A DNA stretch of 64,000 bases from Flammeovirga kamogawensis (GCF_018736065.1 NZ_CP076128.1:62001-126000); one strand, 5' to 3'. Positions 1 through 9,751 are shown, numbered from the stretch's first letter. Numbers and translations are program-made. The notes: generated by a model not told the origin, from the sequence alone.

Positions 1-135
1 TACTGTAAATGTTAGTGATTTTATAAACATTTCAAATTTTAATTTAGACTTCAGTGTGTTTTTGTTATGAAATTGTACATTTTCGTAAAAAATCATAATA
101 ATAACACGTAGATTTCACACGAATGATCAAATTCA

Positions 136-166
136 TTTGTATGATACCTACAAATCTATATTTTTG
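136..166 (+). promoter_or_regulatory. Bacteroidota-type promoter for the topoisomerase gene
   Basis: TTTG lies at 136-139 and TATTTTTG at 159-166, a fit to the Bacteroidota -33 (TTTG/TTG) and -7 (TAnnTTTG) elements with a 19-nt spacer. The start codon at 206 would follow after a leader of about 35 nt. This rests on motif matching only; an upstream gene could also drive transcription. Confidence 0.5.
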
Positions 167-205
167 TGTAATTCGCATTTTTTTAGCGTCAATTAGAGGA
201 GTAAC

Positions 206-2788
206 GTGGAAAACGAGCAATCAACAAATAATTCAGAACATAGAGATAGTAATGTAGTTCACATAGATGGTATGTATCAGAACTGGTTCTTAGATTATGC
301 ATCATATGTAATCTTAGAAAGAGCTGTACCTAGTATTTATGACGGGTTAAAGCCTGTTCAAAGAAGGATTCTTCATGCAATGAAGGAACTAGATGATGGA
401 CGTTTTAATAAAGTAGCCAACATTATTGGTTCTACTATGCAGTTTCATCCACACGGTGATGCATCTATTGGTGATGCAATCGTAAATCTTGGTCAGAAAG
501 AACTTCTGATAGAAACACAAGGTAACTGGGGTGATATAAGAACAGGTGATAGTGCAGCAGCACCAAGATATATAGAAGCTAGACTTTCTAAGTTTGCGTT
601 AGAAGTAGTATTCAATCCTAAAACTACAGATTGGCAACTATCTTATGATGGAAGAAAAAGAGAACCAATTAATTTACCCGTAAAATTCCCATTGCTACTA
701 GCACAAGGAGTAGAAGGTATTGCGGTAGGTTTAGCAACTAAGATTATGCCTCATAATGTCAAAGAATTGATTAAAGCATCAATAGACATTTTAAAGGATA
801 AGAAAGTACAACTACTACCTGATTTTCCAACTGGTGGGCTAGCAGATTGTTCAAACTATAATAATGGTTTAAAAGGAGGTAAAATCCGTCTTAGAGCTAA
901 GATTGAATCATCTGATAATAAAACACTTCTAATAAAGGAAATTCCTTATACTTGTACAACTTCAAGTTTAATTGATTCAGTGATCAAAGCAAATGATCAA
1001 GGAAAGATTAAAATTAAAAAAGTAGTTGACAATACAGCAAAAGACGTAGAAATTGAAATTCAATTGGCAAGTGGTCAATCTCCAGATGTAACAATTGCAG
1101 CTTTATATGCATTCACAGATTGTGAAGTCTCAATTTCTCCAAACTCATGTGTTATTATTGATGAGAAACCTGTTTTCTTAGGTGTTGAAGAAATTCTTAG
1201 AAATGATACAGAGCATACTGTCAAATTATTAGAAACAGAATTAAAAATCAGGGAAGGTGAACTACAAGAGAAAATCTTATTTAGTTCATTAGAAAAAATC
1301 TTTATAGAAAACAGAATCTATAGGGATATTGAGGAGTGTGAAACATGGGAATCGGTAATTGAAACTATTGATAGAGGTTTAGATCCTTATAAACCTAGTT
1401 TCTACAGAGAAATTACTGAAGAAGATATTATTCGTTTAACAGAAATAAAAATTAAGCGAATCTCAAAATTTGATGCTTTTAAAGCAGATGAATTATTAAA
1501 GAATTTATTAGAAGAATTAGAGTTAGTAAGATATAATCTTTCTAATATCATTGAGTACACAATTGATTACTTTATTAATCTACTTAAAAAGTATGGGAAG
1601 GACCACGAACGTTGTACTGAGTTAAGTACTTTTGATACCATTCTTGCATCTAAAGTAGCCGCAAATAATGCTAAACTTTATGTAAATAAAAAAGAAGGGT
1701 TTATTGGGTATAATCTCAAAAAAGAAGAAGGGGTAGAAGAAGTAATGGATTGCTCTGATATCGATGATATTATTGTTTATAGAAACACAGGTGAGTACCA
1801 AATTACTAAAATCGGTGAAAAGAAGTTTGTAGGGAAAGGTATCCTCCATGCTGAAGTATATGTTAAAGGGGACGAGAGAAAGGTATTTAATGCAATTTAT
1901 CTTGATGGTGCTACTGGAGTAACTAGAGTAAAGCGTTTCCAAGTATCAAGCTTTACTAGAGACAAAGTATATAATGTAACGAAAGGAACACCAAAATCTA
2001 AGGTCTTATACTTTACGTCAAATCCAAATGGAGAGGCTGAAGTTGTAGGAGTGTCTCTATCTCCAAATTGTTCTGCAAAAGTTAAATCTTTTGAGTATGA
2101 TTTTGCTGATCTCGAAATAAAAGGACGTACTTCTCAAGGTAATATTCTTACTAAATATCCTGTTAGACGAGTTACACTTAAGAGAGAAGGTATCTCAACT
2201 TTACCTGCTATTGATCTTTGGTATGATGAAGCTGTGGGATTATTAAATAAAGATTCTAATGGTAAATATCTGGGTAAATTTAAAGACGAGGATCGTATCA
2301 TTGTTTTCTATGAAGATGGAGAGTATGAATTAACCAATTATGAGGTAATCCATAGATATGATGCAAAGCGTGTAGTACTAATTGAAAAATTCTTGCCTTA
2401 TAAAGCAATTTCAGCTGTACATTATGATACTAACCATAGACAGTATTATATAAAACGCTTCCATGTAGAAACATCTACTATGAACAAGCGTTTCAAATTT
2501 ATTAATGAGGCGAACGCATCAAGATTATTACTTGTAACTACTCAATTATCTCCAGAGGTTGAATTAACATACACCAATGGTAGAAAACGAGAGAAGAAAC
2601 ATGTAAATCTTAAGGAATTTGTAGAAGTGAAAGGGTGGAAAGCTTTAGGAAATAAACTGCCATATGATAAGGTTACAGATGCCAAACTTACCTCTCAAGA
2701 TGATCCTGTTGATCAGATAACTTCTGGAGATGATAAAAAACAAGATGACAATAAAGATGAAGGTAGAGATTCTTTAAGAATGTTCTAA
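206..2788 (+). CDS. parC: DNA topoisomerase IV subunit A (ParC-like)
   Basis: Type IIA topoisomerase breakage-reunion subunit, which cuts and religates DNA with a partner ATPase (ParE) to decatenate chromosomes. The N-terminal half (about residues 20-440) carries the GyrA/ParC signature, including the HPHGD segment near residue 81 and the active-site tyrosine Tyr122 in the APRYIEARL context. The C-terminal half is a divergent beta-pinwheel with no recognisable GyrA box, which favours ParC over GyrA. The tail is charged and low-complexity. The start is GTG at 206, chosen because AGAGGAG at 195-201 sits just upstream; the next in-frame Met (residue 23) falls inside the conserved region. Length of 860 fits Bacteroidota ParC proteins. 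A parE gene might lie outside the window. Confidence 0.93.
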   Translation: MENEQSTNNSEHRDSNVVHIDGMYQNWFLDYASYVILERAVPSIYDGLKPVQRRILHAMKELDDGRFNKVANIIGSTMQFHPHGDASIGDAIVNLGQKELLIETQGNWGDIRTGDSAAAPRYIEARLSKFALEVVFNPKTTDWQLSYDGRKREPINLPVKFPLLLAQGVEGIAVGLATKIMPHNVKELIKASIDILKDKKVQLLPDFPTGGLADCSNYNNGLKGGKIRLRAKIESSDNKTLLIKEIPYTCTTSSLIDSVIKANDQGKIKIKKVVDNTAKDVEIEIQLASGQSPDVTIAALYAFTDCEVSISPNSCVIIDEKPVFLGVEEILRNDTEHTVKLLETELKIREGELQEKILFSSLEKIFIENRIYRDIEECETWESVIETIDRGLDPYKPSFYREITEEDIIRLTEIKIKRISKFDAFKADELLKNLLEELELVRYNLSNIIEYTIDYFINLLKKYGKDHERCTELSTFDTILASKVAANNAKLYVNKKEGFIGYNLKKEEGVEEVMDCSDIDDIIVYRNTGEYQITKIGEKKFVGKGILHAEVYVKGDERKVFNAIYLDGATGVTRVKRFQVSSFTRDKVYNVTKGTPKSKVLYFTSNPNGEAEVVGVSLSPNCSAKVKSFEYDFADLEIKGRTSQGNILTKYPVRRVTLKREGISTLPAIDLWYDEAVGLLNKDSNGKYLGKFKDEDRIIVFYEDGEYELTNYEVIHRYDAKRVVLIEKFLPYKAISAVHYDTNHRQYYIKRFHVETSTMNKRFKFINEANASRLLLVTTQLSPEVELTYTNGRKREKKHVNLKEFVEVKGWKALGNKLPYDKVTDAKLTSQDDPVDQITSGDDKKQDDNKDEGRDSLRMF

Positions 2789-2825
2789 AGAATCATTTCA
2801 TTATTAATAAAATATAGTTACAAAA

Positions 2826-2861
2826 AAGAAGCACTTCAGAATATTATCCGAAGTGCTTCTT
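2826..2861. terminator. Bidirectional hairpin terminator between parC and HMG-CoA reductase
   Basis: A 12-bp stem (2826-2837 with 2850-2861) around the core GCACTTC/GAAGTGC is flanked by A-rich sequence on the left and T-rich on the right. It lies between convergent genes, so it can serve both. Confidence 0.8.
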
Positions 2862-2886
2862 CTTTTATATAAATTAATTGCTTTAA

Positions 2887-4431
2887 CTATCTATTTCTAC
2901 CGTATTGTTCATGAGAACTCACCCAATCAGAAGAAGATATAGCAGAAGCTAGAGATATTTCGCCAGCTAAAACAACACCAGCAACAATTTCAGCAAATTT
3001 ATATGCTTTGCCTTTACCGTAGCAATTCATTAACTCTAAGCTTTCTTTTTGTGTACCAATACCAGTACCACCGCCATATGTTGCAATAATTAGAGATGGT
3101 ATAGTGATTGAAAAATACAAATCTCCAGTCTTAGTAAGTTCTGTATAAATAATACCTGCACTAGATTCTGATACATTGGCAACATCTTGACCAGTAGCAA
3201 TAAACATTGCTGTAATACCATTTGGAGAATGTAAACCTGTATTGTTTACTCCTGATAAGAAAGAACCAATTGCTGAAATTCTAGCATGATGATCTAATTG
3301 TTCAGGATCAACGCGCATATACTGCTGAAGAACTTCCTTTTTTAGAGTAATCTCAGCTGTAACACGTTTACCACGTGTACGCATAATATTAATTTGAGAT
3401 GCTTTCTTGTCTGTCGCAAAATTAGATTCTAAGAAAAAGTTCTTGATCCCCATGTATTGATCTAAAATCCAACTACATGCAGCAAAAGTTGCTCTACCTA
3501 CCATGTTTTGGCCTGCAGCATCTCCAGTTTTAAAGTTAAAACGTAAAAAGGCAAACTTATTAGAAAGGAAGTGGTCGATATAAACTAAATCAGCAATAGA
3601 TGATGTACTTTCTGCCTCTTCTTTAATTTTCTTAAAGTTTAATTTTACCCATGTAACAAAGTCACGAGCACCTCTAGCATCTTCAAATTCAAAAACAGGA
3701 GCTCTTTGCATGGCATCATCAACAACAGATACTTTAATACCACCACAAAGGTTTGCTATTTTCATACCTCTATTGTAAGAAGCAACAAGAGTACCTTCTG
3801 TTGTTGCCATTGGTACCATAAAATCACCGATAGCATGTTCACCATTAATCTTTACAGGGCCAGCAAAACCCATTGGTATTTGAGCAACACCTGTAAAGTG
3901 TTCAATATTACCATTAAGCTCATGAGGGTCTATAGAATATTTGCCAATATGATTTACTTTAGCTCCTGAAAAATCTTCAACAAATTTTTGCCTTGTTTTA
4001 ATAATTTCTTCGCCGTAATCATCCATATCATCTCTTGGTACCTTGACTTCATTGTCTTTTTCTGTAGAGATTGAATCAGTAACAGAGAATTTTAAAGTGC
4101 CAAAAGGGGAAGCTTTAACAGAAACTTCCACATCGTGTTTTTCAACTGCTAATTGTGGGTGATCTAGAACTTCTAGGTGTAAAGTTTTTCTAAGAGGGAA
4201 AGACAATCTATTGTCTTTTGTTATTGTAGAAGAATAAATTTCTTTCTCTTCGTTAGTATTAAAAACAACCTTAGATAAGTCAACTTCTTTACCATCAATT
4301 TTTATATGAAGAAGTTCTTTTATTTCAGCATCTTTGAGTCTATTTTTGATTGAAAACTCAATTCCTCTTTCTGTGTTGTTTAGGCTGCCTCTAGTATAAA
4401 GCTGCTTAAGAAGCATACTTGGGATAAACAT
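2887..4431 (-). CDS. Hydroxymethylglutaryl-CoA reductase, class I-like, with extra N-terminal domain
   Basis: Reduces HMG-CoA to mevalonate with NAD(P)H, the committing step of the mevalonate route to isoprenoids. The catalytic part spans about residues 140-514. The four class I catalytic residues can all be placed: Glu212 (TTEG), Lys342 (TDKK), Asp416 (GQD) and His507 in the C-terminal SSHEQY segment. The cofactor motif is DAAGQNM (304-310), and a glycine-rich YGGGTGIGT follows at 452-460. The first 120-130 residues are not part of the usual catalytic fold and carry no membrane segment. They look beta-rich and contain an 'IDGKEV' strand-turn, vaguely like the DUF6379/C-deglycosidase beta-subunit layout; that likeness is a guess. 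Convergent with parC and divergent from aroQ. Confidence 0.93.
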   Translation of the reverse strand: MFIPSMLLKQLYTRGSLNNTERGIEFSIKNRLKDAEIKELLHIKIDGKEVDLSKVVFNTNEEKEIYSSTITKDNRLSFPLRKTLHLEVLDHPQLAVEKHDVEVSVKASPFGTLKFSVTDSISTEKDNEVKVPRDDMDDYGEEIIKTRQKFVEDFSGAKVNHIGKYSIDPHELNGNIEHFTGVAQIPMGFAGPVKINGEHAIGDFMVPMATTEGTLVASYNRGMKIANLCGGIKVSVVDDAMQRAPVFEFEDARGARDFVTWVKLNFKKIKEEAESTSSIADLVYIDHFLSNKFAFLRFNFKTGDAAGQNMVGRATFAACSWILDQYMGIKNFFLESNFATDKKASQINIMRTRGKRVTAEITLKKEVLQQYMRVDPEQLDHHARISAIGSFLSGVNNTGLHSPNGITAMFIATGQDVANVSESSAGIIYTELTKTGDLYFSITIPSLIIATYGGGTGIGTQKESLELMNCYGKGKAYKFAEIVAGVVLAGEISLASAISSSDWVSSHEQYGRNR

Positions 4432-4463
4432 AATATGGTTAGATTATTAAAATGAATTTTCGA

Positions 4464-4499
4464 TTGTTAAAAAACAAACGGATTAAATTGTTATAACAA
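4464..4499. promoter_or_regulatory. Pair of TTGTT/AACAA palindromes in the HMGR-aroQ divergent region
   Basis: TTGTT-AAAA-AACAA at 4464-4477 and the perfect 12-bp palindrome TTGTTATAACAA at 4488-4499 lie in the 94-bp gap between divergent start codons. Related half-sites, one dyad centre about 23 nt from the other, suggest an operator bound by a dimeric regulator. No regulator is identified. Confidence 0.35.
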
Positions 4500-4525
4500 C
4501 ACTAATTTAATAATAATAATAGAAT

Positions 4526-4945
4526 ATGAAGCTATTAATTTTAAACGGACCTAATTTAAATCTATTGGGTAAACGTGAACCTACAATTTATGGTAATACA
4601 AGTTTTGAAGAATATTTTGATCAATTAACTTCAAAATATCCTGATGTTGATATGGTGTACAAACAAAGTAATCATGAAGGGACATTAGTAGATATTATTC
4701 ATGAATATGGGTTTGATTATGATGGAATTGTCTTAAATGCAGGTGCTTACACACATACTTCTGTGGCTATTGCAGATGCGATTGCTGGTGTAGAGACTCC
4801 TGTAATTGAGGTACACATAAGTAATGTTCATGCTAGAGAAGCCTTTAGACACACAAGCTATATGGCAAAAAATTGTGTGGGTACGATTGCAGGATTAGGG
4901 TTGAAAGGTTATGAACTAGCAGCTCAATTTTTTTTAGAACAATAG
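4526..4945 (+). CDS. aroQ: Type II 3-dehydroquinate dehydratase
   Basis: Converts 3-dehydroquinate to 3-dehydroshikimate in the shikimate pathway; a small cytoplasmic dodecameric enzyme. Family motifs are clear: NGPNLNLLGKREP at the N-terminus, with the catalytic tyrosine shortly after in TIYG. The substrate-binding segment EVHISNVHAREAFRHTSY carries the conserved His and Arg residues. The length of 139 is normal for the family. The usual REPEIYG reads REPTIYG here, a minor substitution. It stands alone and is transcribed away from the HMG-CoA reductase gene. Confidence 0.97.
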   Translation: MKLLILNGPNLNLLGKREPTIYGNTSFEEYFDQLTSKYPDVDMVYKQSNHEGTLVDIIHEYGFDYDGIVLNAGAYTHTSVAIADAIAGVETPVIEVHISNVHAREAFRHTSYMAKNCVGTIAGLGLKGYELAAQFFLEQ

Positions 4946-5003
4946 GTATTAAAGCAGGATTAAGTGAATGTTTATTCGCTAATTAGAAAATTTCTTAAAA
5001 TAA

Positions 5004-6965
5004 TCAATTTGTATGAGATCGAACTTTCTCTTCTAGGTTGTCTTTTTTGAAAGGTTTCGAAATATAATCATTCATTCCTGCTTCTTTACATCTTTCAAAT
5101 TCACCTTTTAAGGCAGAAGCAGTCATTGCAATTATAGGAATTGATTTCAAAGGTTCTTCAAACTCAGTACGTATTTTTTTTGTAGCCGTATAGCCGTCCA
5201 TTTCGGGCATATGTACATCCATCAAAATTAAATCATATTTATGTTCTTTTAATTTCTTGAGTGCAATTAAACCATTATCAGCAACATCAGATTTGTATCC
5301 CCATTTTTTAAGTAGACGAAGTACCAACATTTGGTTTACCTCATTATCTTCTACAAGTAGAATACTTTTGGTAATTGAAGTAGGTTTAATTGTAGATGTT
5401 TTTTTGGCTTTAGTTATTTGAGGAGGGGTTAAATTCTTTTCTATAAATTCATCAAAAGTAATTTCAAAATAAAATGTACTTCCTAGATTAGGAGTACTTT
5501 CTAGATGTAATTTACCTCCTTGAAGCTCAACAAGTTGTTTTGATATACTTAGACCTAGTCCTGTTCCACCAAATTTACGTGTTGTTTCATTACTTGCTTG
5601 TGTAAAACTATCAAAAATACTACCTAGTTTTTCTTTTTCTATGCCTATACCAGAGTCTTTAACGGAAAATCTAAGAGTAAGCTTATTCTGATTGTTTTCG
5701 ACTTTTACAACTGCTATAATGATACTACCATTGAATGTAAATTTAACAGCGTTTGAGTACAAGTTTATAAGTATTTGTTTTAAACGTACAGGATCACCAA
5801 TTACATATTTAGGTACATCTTTAGCAATATCTAAAATAGTATTTAATCCTTTTTTATCTGTTTCAACTTTATGTGTTTCTATAATACTTGATAATGTATC
5901 ATATACTTGAATTTCTTTTTTCTCAAATTCTAGCTTGCCTGATTCAATTTTAGAAATATCAAGTATGTCATTTATTACAACCAATAAATGATCGGCAGAG
6001 CCCCTTAAAACTTTTAATAAATGATATTGTTCATCGTTAAGTAAGGTATCATTTAATAATTCAGCCATTCCCATAACCCCATTTATTGGAGTTCTAATTT
6101 CATGAGACATATTAGCTAAGAAATCTTGTTTGGCTTTTGCTGAAGATTCAGCCACTTCTTTTGCATGAATTAATGATTCATTTTGGAGCTCAATTTTAGA
6201 CAACATTTCATTAAATGCATCTATCAATAAGCCAATTTCATCTTCTCTTTTATCATTTATCCTTATTGAATAATCTTTCTTTTTTGAGATGATATGTGCT
6301 GTTTTTTCTAAATCAAGTATAGGTTTTGAAATACTACTTTGTAGAGGAACTGACAACATTGCAACAAATAATAACACGCTACTAACAATTATAGTAAACA
6401 TGATAAGATAAGTGGTTAATCGGTCCCAAATTGTATTTAGATCAGCTTCTAAATAAACTGTATTAATACGTCCATTTTCATCGAAAGTACTTACATAAAT
6501 TTGTAAAATATTTTCTATAAGTGAAAAATTTGTATCGTTCTGTGAGTAGGAGGGAATAGTATTGGCGTGAGATAGTTGCCAATCTTTATCTAAAGTGAGG
6601 TTTTTAAGGTTTAATATAGAATCTTTTTTTGCAAGTGATATTGCCTTAAGACTGTAAAATGCAAATAAGCGTTGCTCTTTATCAAATATTGCACCTGTTG
6701 TAATCTGTGTGTTATCAGCTAATAATTCAGATAAGTTTCTTTGGGCAGGGATGTACTGTTGTAATTCTACTGAAGCGTCATTATTATCGCCAATAATTTT
6801 TGCTAATTGCTTAGTATCATCAATGTATTTTTGCTTGTATTGATCAAAATCATAAGCACAAAATAGAATTGTAGAAAAAGAGGAAGCGATAAGACTTACA
6901 AACATGATTATTGCAATCAGTTTATATCTTAAAGATTGAGATAATATTCTTTTAATCTGGGTCAT
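5004..6965 (-). CDS. CHASE8-HAMP hybrid histidine kinase with receiver domain
   Basis: Membrane sensor kinase, 653 aa. A TM helix at about 13-36 is followed by a periplasmic domain of about 150 residues. Its pattern (LAKIIGDNN, then ALSE/LADN and an 'AIFD..QRLFAFY' strand) resembles CHASE8, the sensor domain of YfiN. TM2 lies at about 184-206, HAMP at 208-262, and HisKA with His288 in the ANMSHEIRTP box. The HATPase domain (GLGLSIS G-box) is followed by a C-terminal receiver with Asp583 (LILMDVHMP) and the ISKPF lysine. The 5' end overlaps yfiR by 14 nt, so the two are translationally coupled. The expected role is a YfiR-controlled kinase relaying signal to its own receiver and an unlinked phosphotransfer partner. 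The CHASE8 assignment is my reading of the pattern. Confidence 0.9.
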   Translation of the reverse strand: MTQIKRILSQSLRYKLIAIIMFVSLIASSFSTILFCAYDFDQYKQKYIDDTKQLAKIIGDNNDASVELQQYIPAQRNLSELLADNTQITTGAIFDKEQRLFAFYSLKAISLAKKDSILNLKNLTLDKDWQLSHANTIPSYSQNDTNFSLIENILQIYVSTFDENGRINTVYLEADLNTIWDRLTTYLIMFTIIVSSVLLFVAMLSVPLQSSISKPILDLEKTAHIISKKKDYSIRINDKREDEIGLLIDAFNEMLSKIELQNESLIHAKEVAESSAKAKQDFLANMSHEIRTPINGVMGMAELLNDTLLNDEQYHLLKVLRGSADHLLVVINDILDISKIESGKLEFEKKEIQVYDTLSSIIETHKVETDKKGLNTILDIAKDVPKYVIGDPVRLKQILINLYSNAVKFTFNGSIIIAVVKVENNQNKLTLRFSVKDSGIGIEKEKLGSIFDSFTQASNETTRKFGGTGLGLSISKQLVELQGGKLHLESTPNLGSTFYFEITFDEFIEKNLTPPQITKAKKTSTIKPTSITKSILLVEDNEVNQMLVLRLLKKWGYKSDVADNGLIALKKLKEHKYDLILMDVHMPEMDGYTATKKIRTEFEEPLKSIPIIAMTASALKGEFERCKEAGMNDYISKPFKKDNLEEKVRSHTN

Positions 6966-7524
6966 ATGGAATTATATCACTTGCTAAGTTCAATAACTTT
7001 ACATCAATTGTAAGCTGGGCAGTATTTGCTGAATAAAGGTTTAAAGTGTATAAACCATTTGGTGTTAAATTAATAATGCCACCATTTTTACAGAAGTTAG
7101 GAATATTATCACCTATCGTCAAGACAAATGAATTATTCCTATCATAAATCTCCTCTAAAAAAGATTTTACTTGAGAAGAGGTAAATCCTTTAGATATAAA
7201 AACAATATGTGAACCTTTTAGTTCTTTTATAGTTTGTGCTCTTTTAATCTTCCATACTCTGCCCTTTACATACCTATTACGGAACATATTATCAATAACG
7301 TCACCAAAAGGGTCATCACCTAAAATGCCTAGAACAAGGCTATTGTCTTCTTTAAAAGCTTGTGATGGCCAATTCACAAATTTGGCAAAAGTATTAATCA
7401 TTCCAGCCTTACGTTCGTATTCATCAAATTGAGCATAGGTATCTACTTGAAATAAAGTAATGAACATTATTACAAGAATATAAGGCTTTAAATAGCGAGT
7501 GATATGTATATCAAATACTTTCAA
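6952..7524 (-). CDS. yfiR: YfiR family periplasmic protein (DUF4154)
   Basis: A 190-residue exported protein with an N-terminal hydrophobic segment at about 14-31 and likely cleavage near 'YAQ'. The YfiR/DUF4154 pattern is visible: KAGMINTFAKFVNWP at the mature N-terminus, then LVLGILGDDPFGDVID, IVFISKG, and an 'FVLTIGDNIPNFCKNGGIINL' block. In Pseudomonas, YfiR is the periplasmic repressor of the CHASE8-HAMP diguanylate cyclase YfiN. Here its direct partner is a CHASE8-HAMP histidine kinase whose gene overlaps it by 14 nt. The upstream OmpA-domain gene ends only 4 nt before its start, so all three form one operon. Confidence 0.9.
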   Translation of the reverse strand: MKVFDIHITRYLKPYILVIMFITLFQVDTYAQFDEYERKAGMINTFAKFVNWPSQAFKEDNSLVLGILGDDPFGDVIDNMFRNRYVKGRVWKIKRAQTIKELKGSHIVFISKGFTSSQVKSFLEEIYDRNNSFVLTIGDNIPNFCKNGGIINLTPNGLYTLNLYSANTAQLTIDVKLLNLASDIIPYDPD

Positions 7525-7528
7525 ATTT

Positions 7529-9751
7529 TTATTTTATGCTTACAGATAAAAGGATACATGCTTCATCTGCAGAAGTTTTGTAAAGTAGTTCTTTCTTTTT
7601 GATTTTCCATTGAGATACACCACTAACAGAAAGGTAATTGAGAATTGAATTCATTCTCATTTGTGTAATGGTATCTTGATTTTTTATTTCATCACTTCCT
7701 TTTTTTGAAAACCAATTAACATGTAATTCTATATCATCTCTCGATTTTAAGAATTCAGCTATTTCTTTCAATGTTTTTTTATTTTCAGATGTGATATCAA
7801 AATCATCATCAGCAAAATAATAACGTTGTTCTAATATACTTTTTGGATTAGCGGTATTATTTGGAAGTTTAACAATCTTATCTCCTGAATCTCCTCTTAC
7901 ACTATCTAAAGTAGTAAGTAAGTTTGAGTTTCCTTCATTAAAAGCTTTTTCAATAAGATCTAATAAAGGGGTATAATAGGGGTCGGGGTCATTATTATTT
8001 ACATTAGATAATGATGTGTCTAAAAATGGATCATCTAATGCATTTAAAGATGCTAAACCATCTTTATCTGTTCTATCTACAATCATTTCCATTAGCATGA
8101 GTAGTGCATCGTATCTAGCGTCTGTACTTTCTTCTTTTGTTTGATTGTCAATTTCATCAAAAGTTGTTATTTCAAATTGAGTGGATTGAGGTTGTACATC
8201 AAACCCAACAACTTTATTCAGTACTGTTATGTCGTTTATTGTAAATGACTTATCTAACTGATACCTATAAGTGTCTTTTGGTAAATCAATATTTATAGTA
8301 TAAAGGTCGATATCTTCTGAAGCAATAGTAATAGAGTAGTTTTTACCTGGGAATAGAATCATGAAAAACTTATCTGATTCTATAGATGGATCATACACAT
8401 ATTTTCGGTATGTAATATTATTACTGTCTTTTACTTTTAGTTGAAGAGGTAGCTTATTTCCATCCTTTTTAACTTGAATTGTACCTGTAACAATTGCTCT
8501 TTTCATTTTGTGTACAGGTTTAAACACATTGTAGATATCAAAACCACCTACAGATTGTTTATTTTGTCTGTCAGAGGCAAAGTATGAATATCTTTTACTT
8601 GGAATTTGAGAGAATTGATATTCATTATAAGGGGTGTTAATCTCTTTTCCTAAATTAAAAGGAGTACTCCAAGTTGCACCTTCTTTAATTGAAGAAACAA
8701 TATCAAAACCTCCTATTGATAACACTCCATTCGTAGCGTAATAAAGAGTTTTGTTGTCATTATGAACAAAAGGAAAAACTTCATCATTTTCGCTGTTTAT
8801 AGTTGGTCCAAGATTAATTGGTTTAGACCAATCATCTTTACCTACGCGAATTGCTTTGTAGATATCAAACCCTCCGAAGCCATTTGGTCTGTTACTTGAA
8901 AAGTAAATTGTAGAGCCATTATTGGCAATGAATGCTCCTTTTTCATCAAAACTAGAATTGATCTTATTATTTAGTTTTTTAGGTTTTAGCCAACGTCCCT
9001 TTTTTACTCTCGTCTCGTAAATATTTCCCTTTCCTTCTTGATCGGAGAAAAGTTCAATGTATAATAACATATAATTCCCATCTTGAATAAATAGAGGGTA
9101 AGCTTGTCTGTATTTATCTTCAAATTGAGGGTAGGGGTGAGAAAATTGGATTCCTTTTCTGTACGATAAATAAATGTCATTATCTGTACTCTGAAGATTT
9201 TTTGGTAGGAACGTGTATTTATCTCCGTAAACGTAGTTAAAACTATCTCTTTGTCTTTTAGAACTAAAAACAATGAAGTTATCTAATTTTGAAATAATGG
9301 GAGCATATTCGTCATAAGAAGTATTTATTGGGATATCCATAATTGCTGTTGTCATTTTTTGTGACATATCAGCTTTCATTTTTATTCCATTTTCACATTG
9401 CTTAATCCTAAGTTTTATATCGTTGAAATCACGAATTTGATTTTCAGTTTCTTCTAAATATAAATTGTAGGTATTAATTGCTTCAATGTATTTTTCATCT
9501 AAGTGTAATAAAGAAGCCAAGTAATAATATTTCTCAGAAGGAATGTCATTACAACTATTTTTAATTACTGAATTAAAATAGTGTATTGCTTCTTTTTGTT
9601 TAAAAGGAGAGTTGAAATAGCAAAGACCAATTTTATATTGAATTACGCATGATGAAATGTTACGAGTTGAAATCTTTTGATACATTTCAAAAGCCTCGTA
9701 AAACTTCTCTTCTTCATATAATTTATCAGCTTCTTCAATAGTTTGAGCCAT
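7529..9751 (-). CDS. PorE-like TPR / PD40 beta-propeller / OmpA-like C-domain protein
   Basis: Envelope protein with TPR repeats (1-125), WD40-like PD40 repeats (about 140-420, recurring 'S.RPNGFGGFDIYKA' and 'NS.DE'), a carboxypeptidase-regulatory-like beta domain (about 430-510), and an OmpA-like C-domain (about 640-740). This is the domain order of PorE-type proteins. The OmpA domain keeps the Arg of the peptidoglycan-binding pair (QMRMNS) but lacks the Asp of the 'GHTD' motif (VNWFSKKG instead), so peptidoglycan binding is uncertain. The first ATG (9751) begins directly at 'MAQT', but in-frame codons upstream to 9823 encode a hydrophobic signal-peptide-like stretch with no ATG, GTG or TTG. 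The true start is therefore probably upstream and non-canonical. First gene of the yfiR-kinase trio, 73 nt downstream of the propeller gene. Confidence 0.85.
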   Translation of the reverse strand: MAQTIEEADKLYEEEKFYEAFEMYQKISTRNISSCVIQYKIGLCYFNSPFKQKEAIHYFNSVIKNSCNDIPSEKYYYLASLLHLDEKYIEAINTYNLYLEETENQIRDFNDIKLRIKQCENGIKMKADMSQKMTTAIMDIPINTSYDEYAPIISKLDNFIVFSSKRQRDSFNYVYGDKYTFLPKNLQSTDNDIYLSYRKGIQFSHPYPQFEDKYRQAYPLFIQDGNYMLLYIELFSDQEGKGNIYETRVKKGRWLKPKKLNNKINSSFDEKGAFIANNGSTIYFSSNRPNGFGGFDIYKAIRVGKDDWSKPINLGPTINSENDEVFPFVHNDNKTLYYATNGVLSIGGFDIVSSIKEGATWSTPFNLGKEINTPYNEYQFSQIPSKRYSYFASDRQNKQSVGGFDIYNVFKPVHKMKRAIVTGTIQVKKDGNKLPLQLKVKDSNNITYRKYVYDPSIESDKFFMILFPGKNYSITIASEDIDLYTINIDLPKDTYRYQLDKSFTINDITVLNKVVGFDVQPQSTQFEITTFDEIDNQTKEESTDARYDALLMLMEMIVDRTDKDGLASLNALDDPFLDTSLSNVNNNDPDPYYTPLLDLIEKAFNEGNSNLLTTLDSVRGDSGDKIVKLPNNTANPKSILEQRYYFADDDFDITSENKKTLKEIAEFLKSRDDIELHVNWFSKKGSDEIKNQDTITQMRMNSILNYLSVSGVSQWKIKKKELLYKTSADEACILLSVSIK

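Noticed and set aside
4960-4981. Possible terminator between aroQ and the kinase gene (AGTGAAT/ATTCGCT)
   Set aside because: Only a 7-bp stem with a wobble and no T run; too weak.
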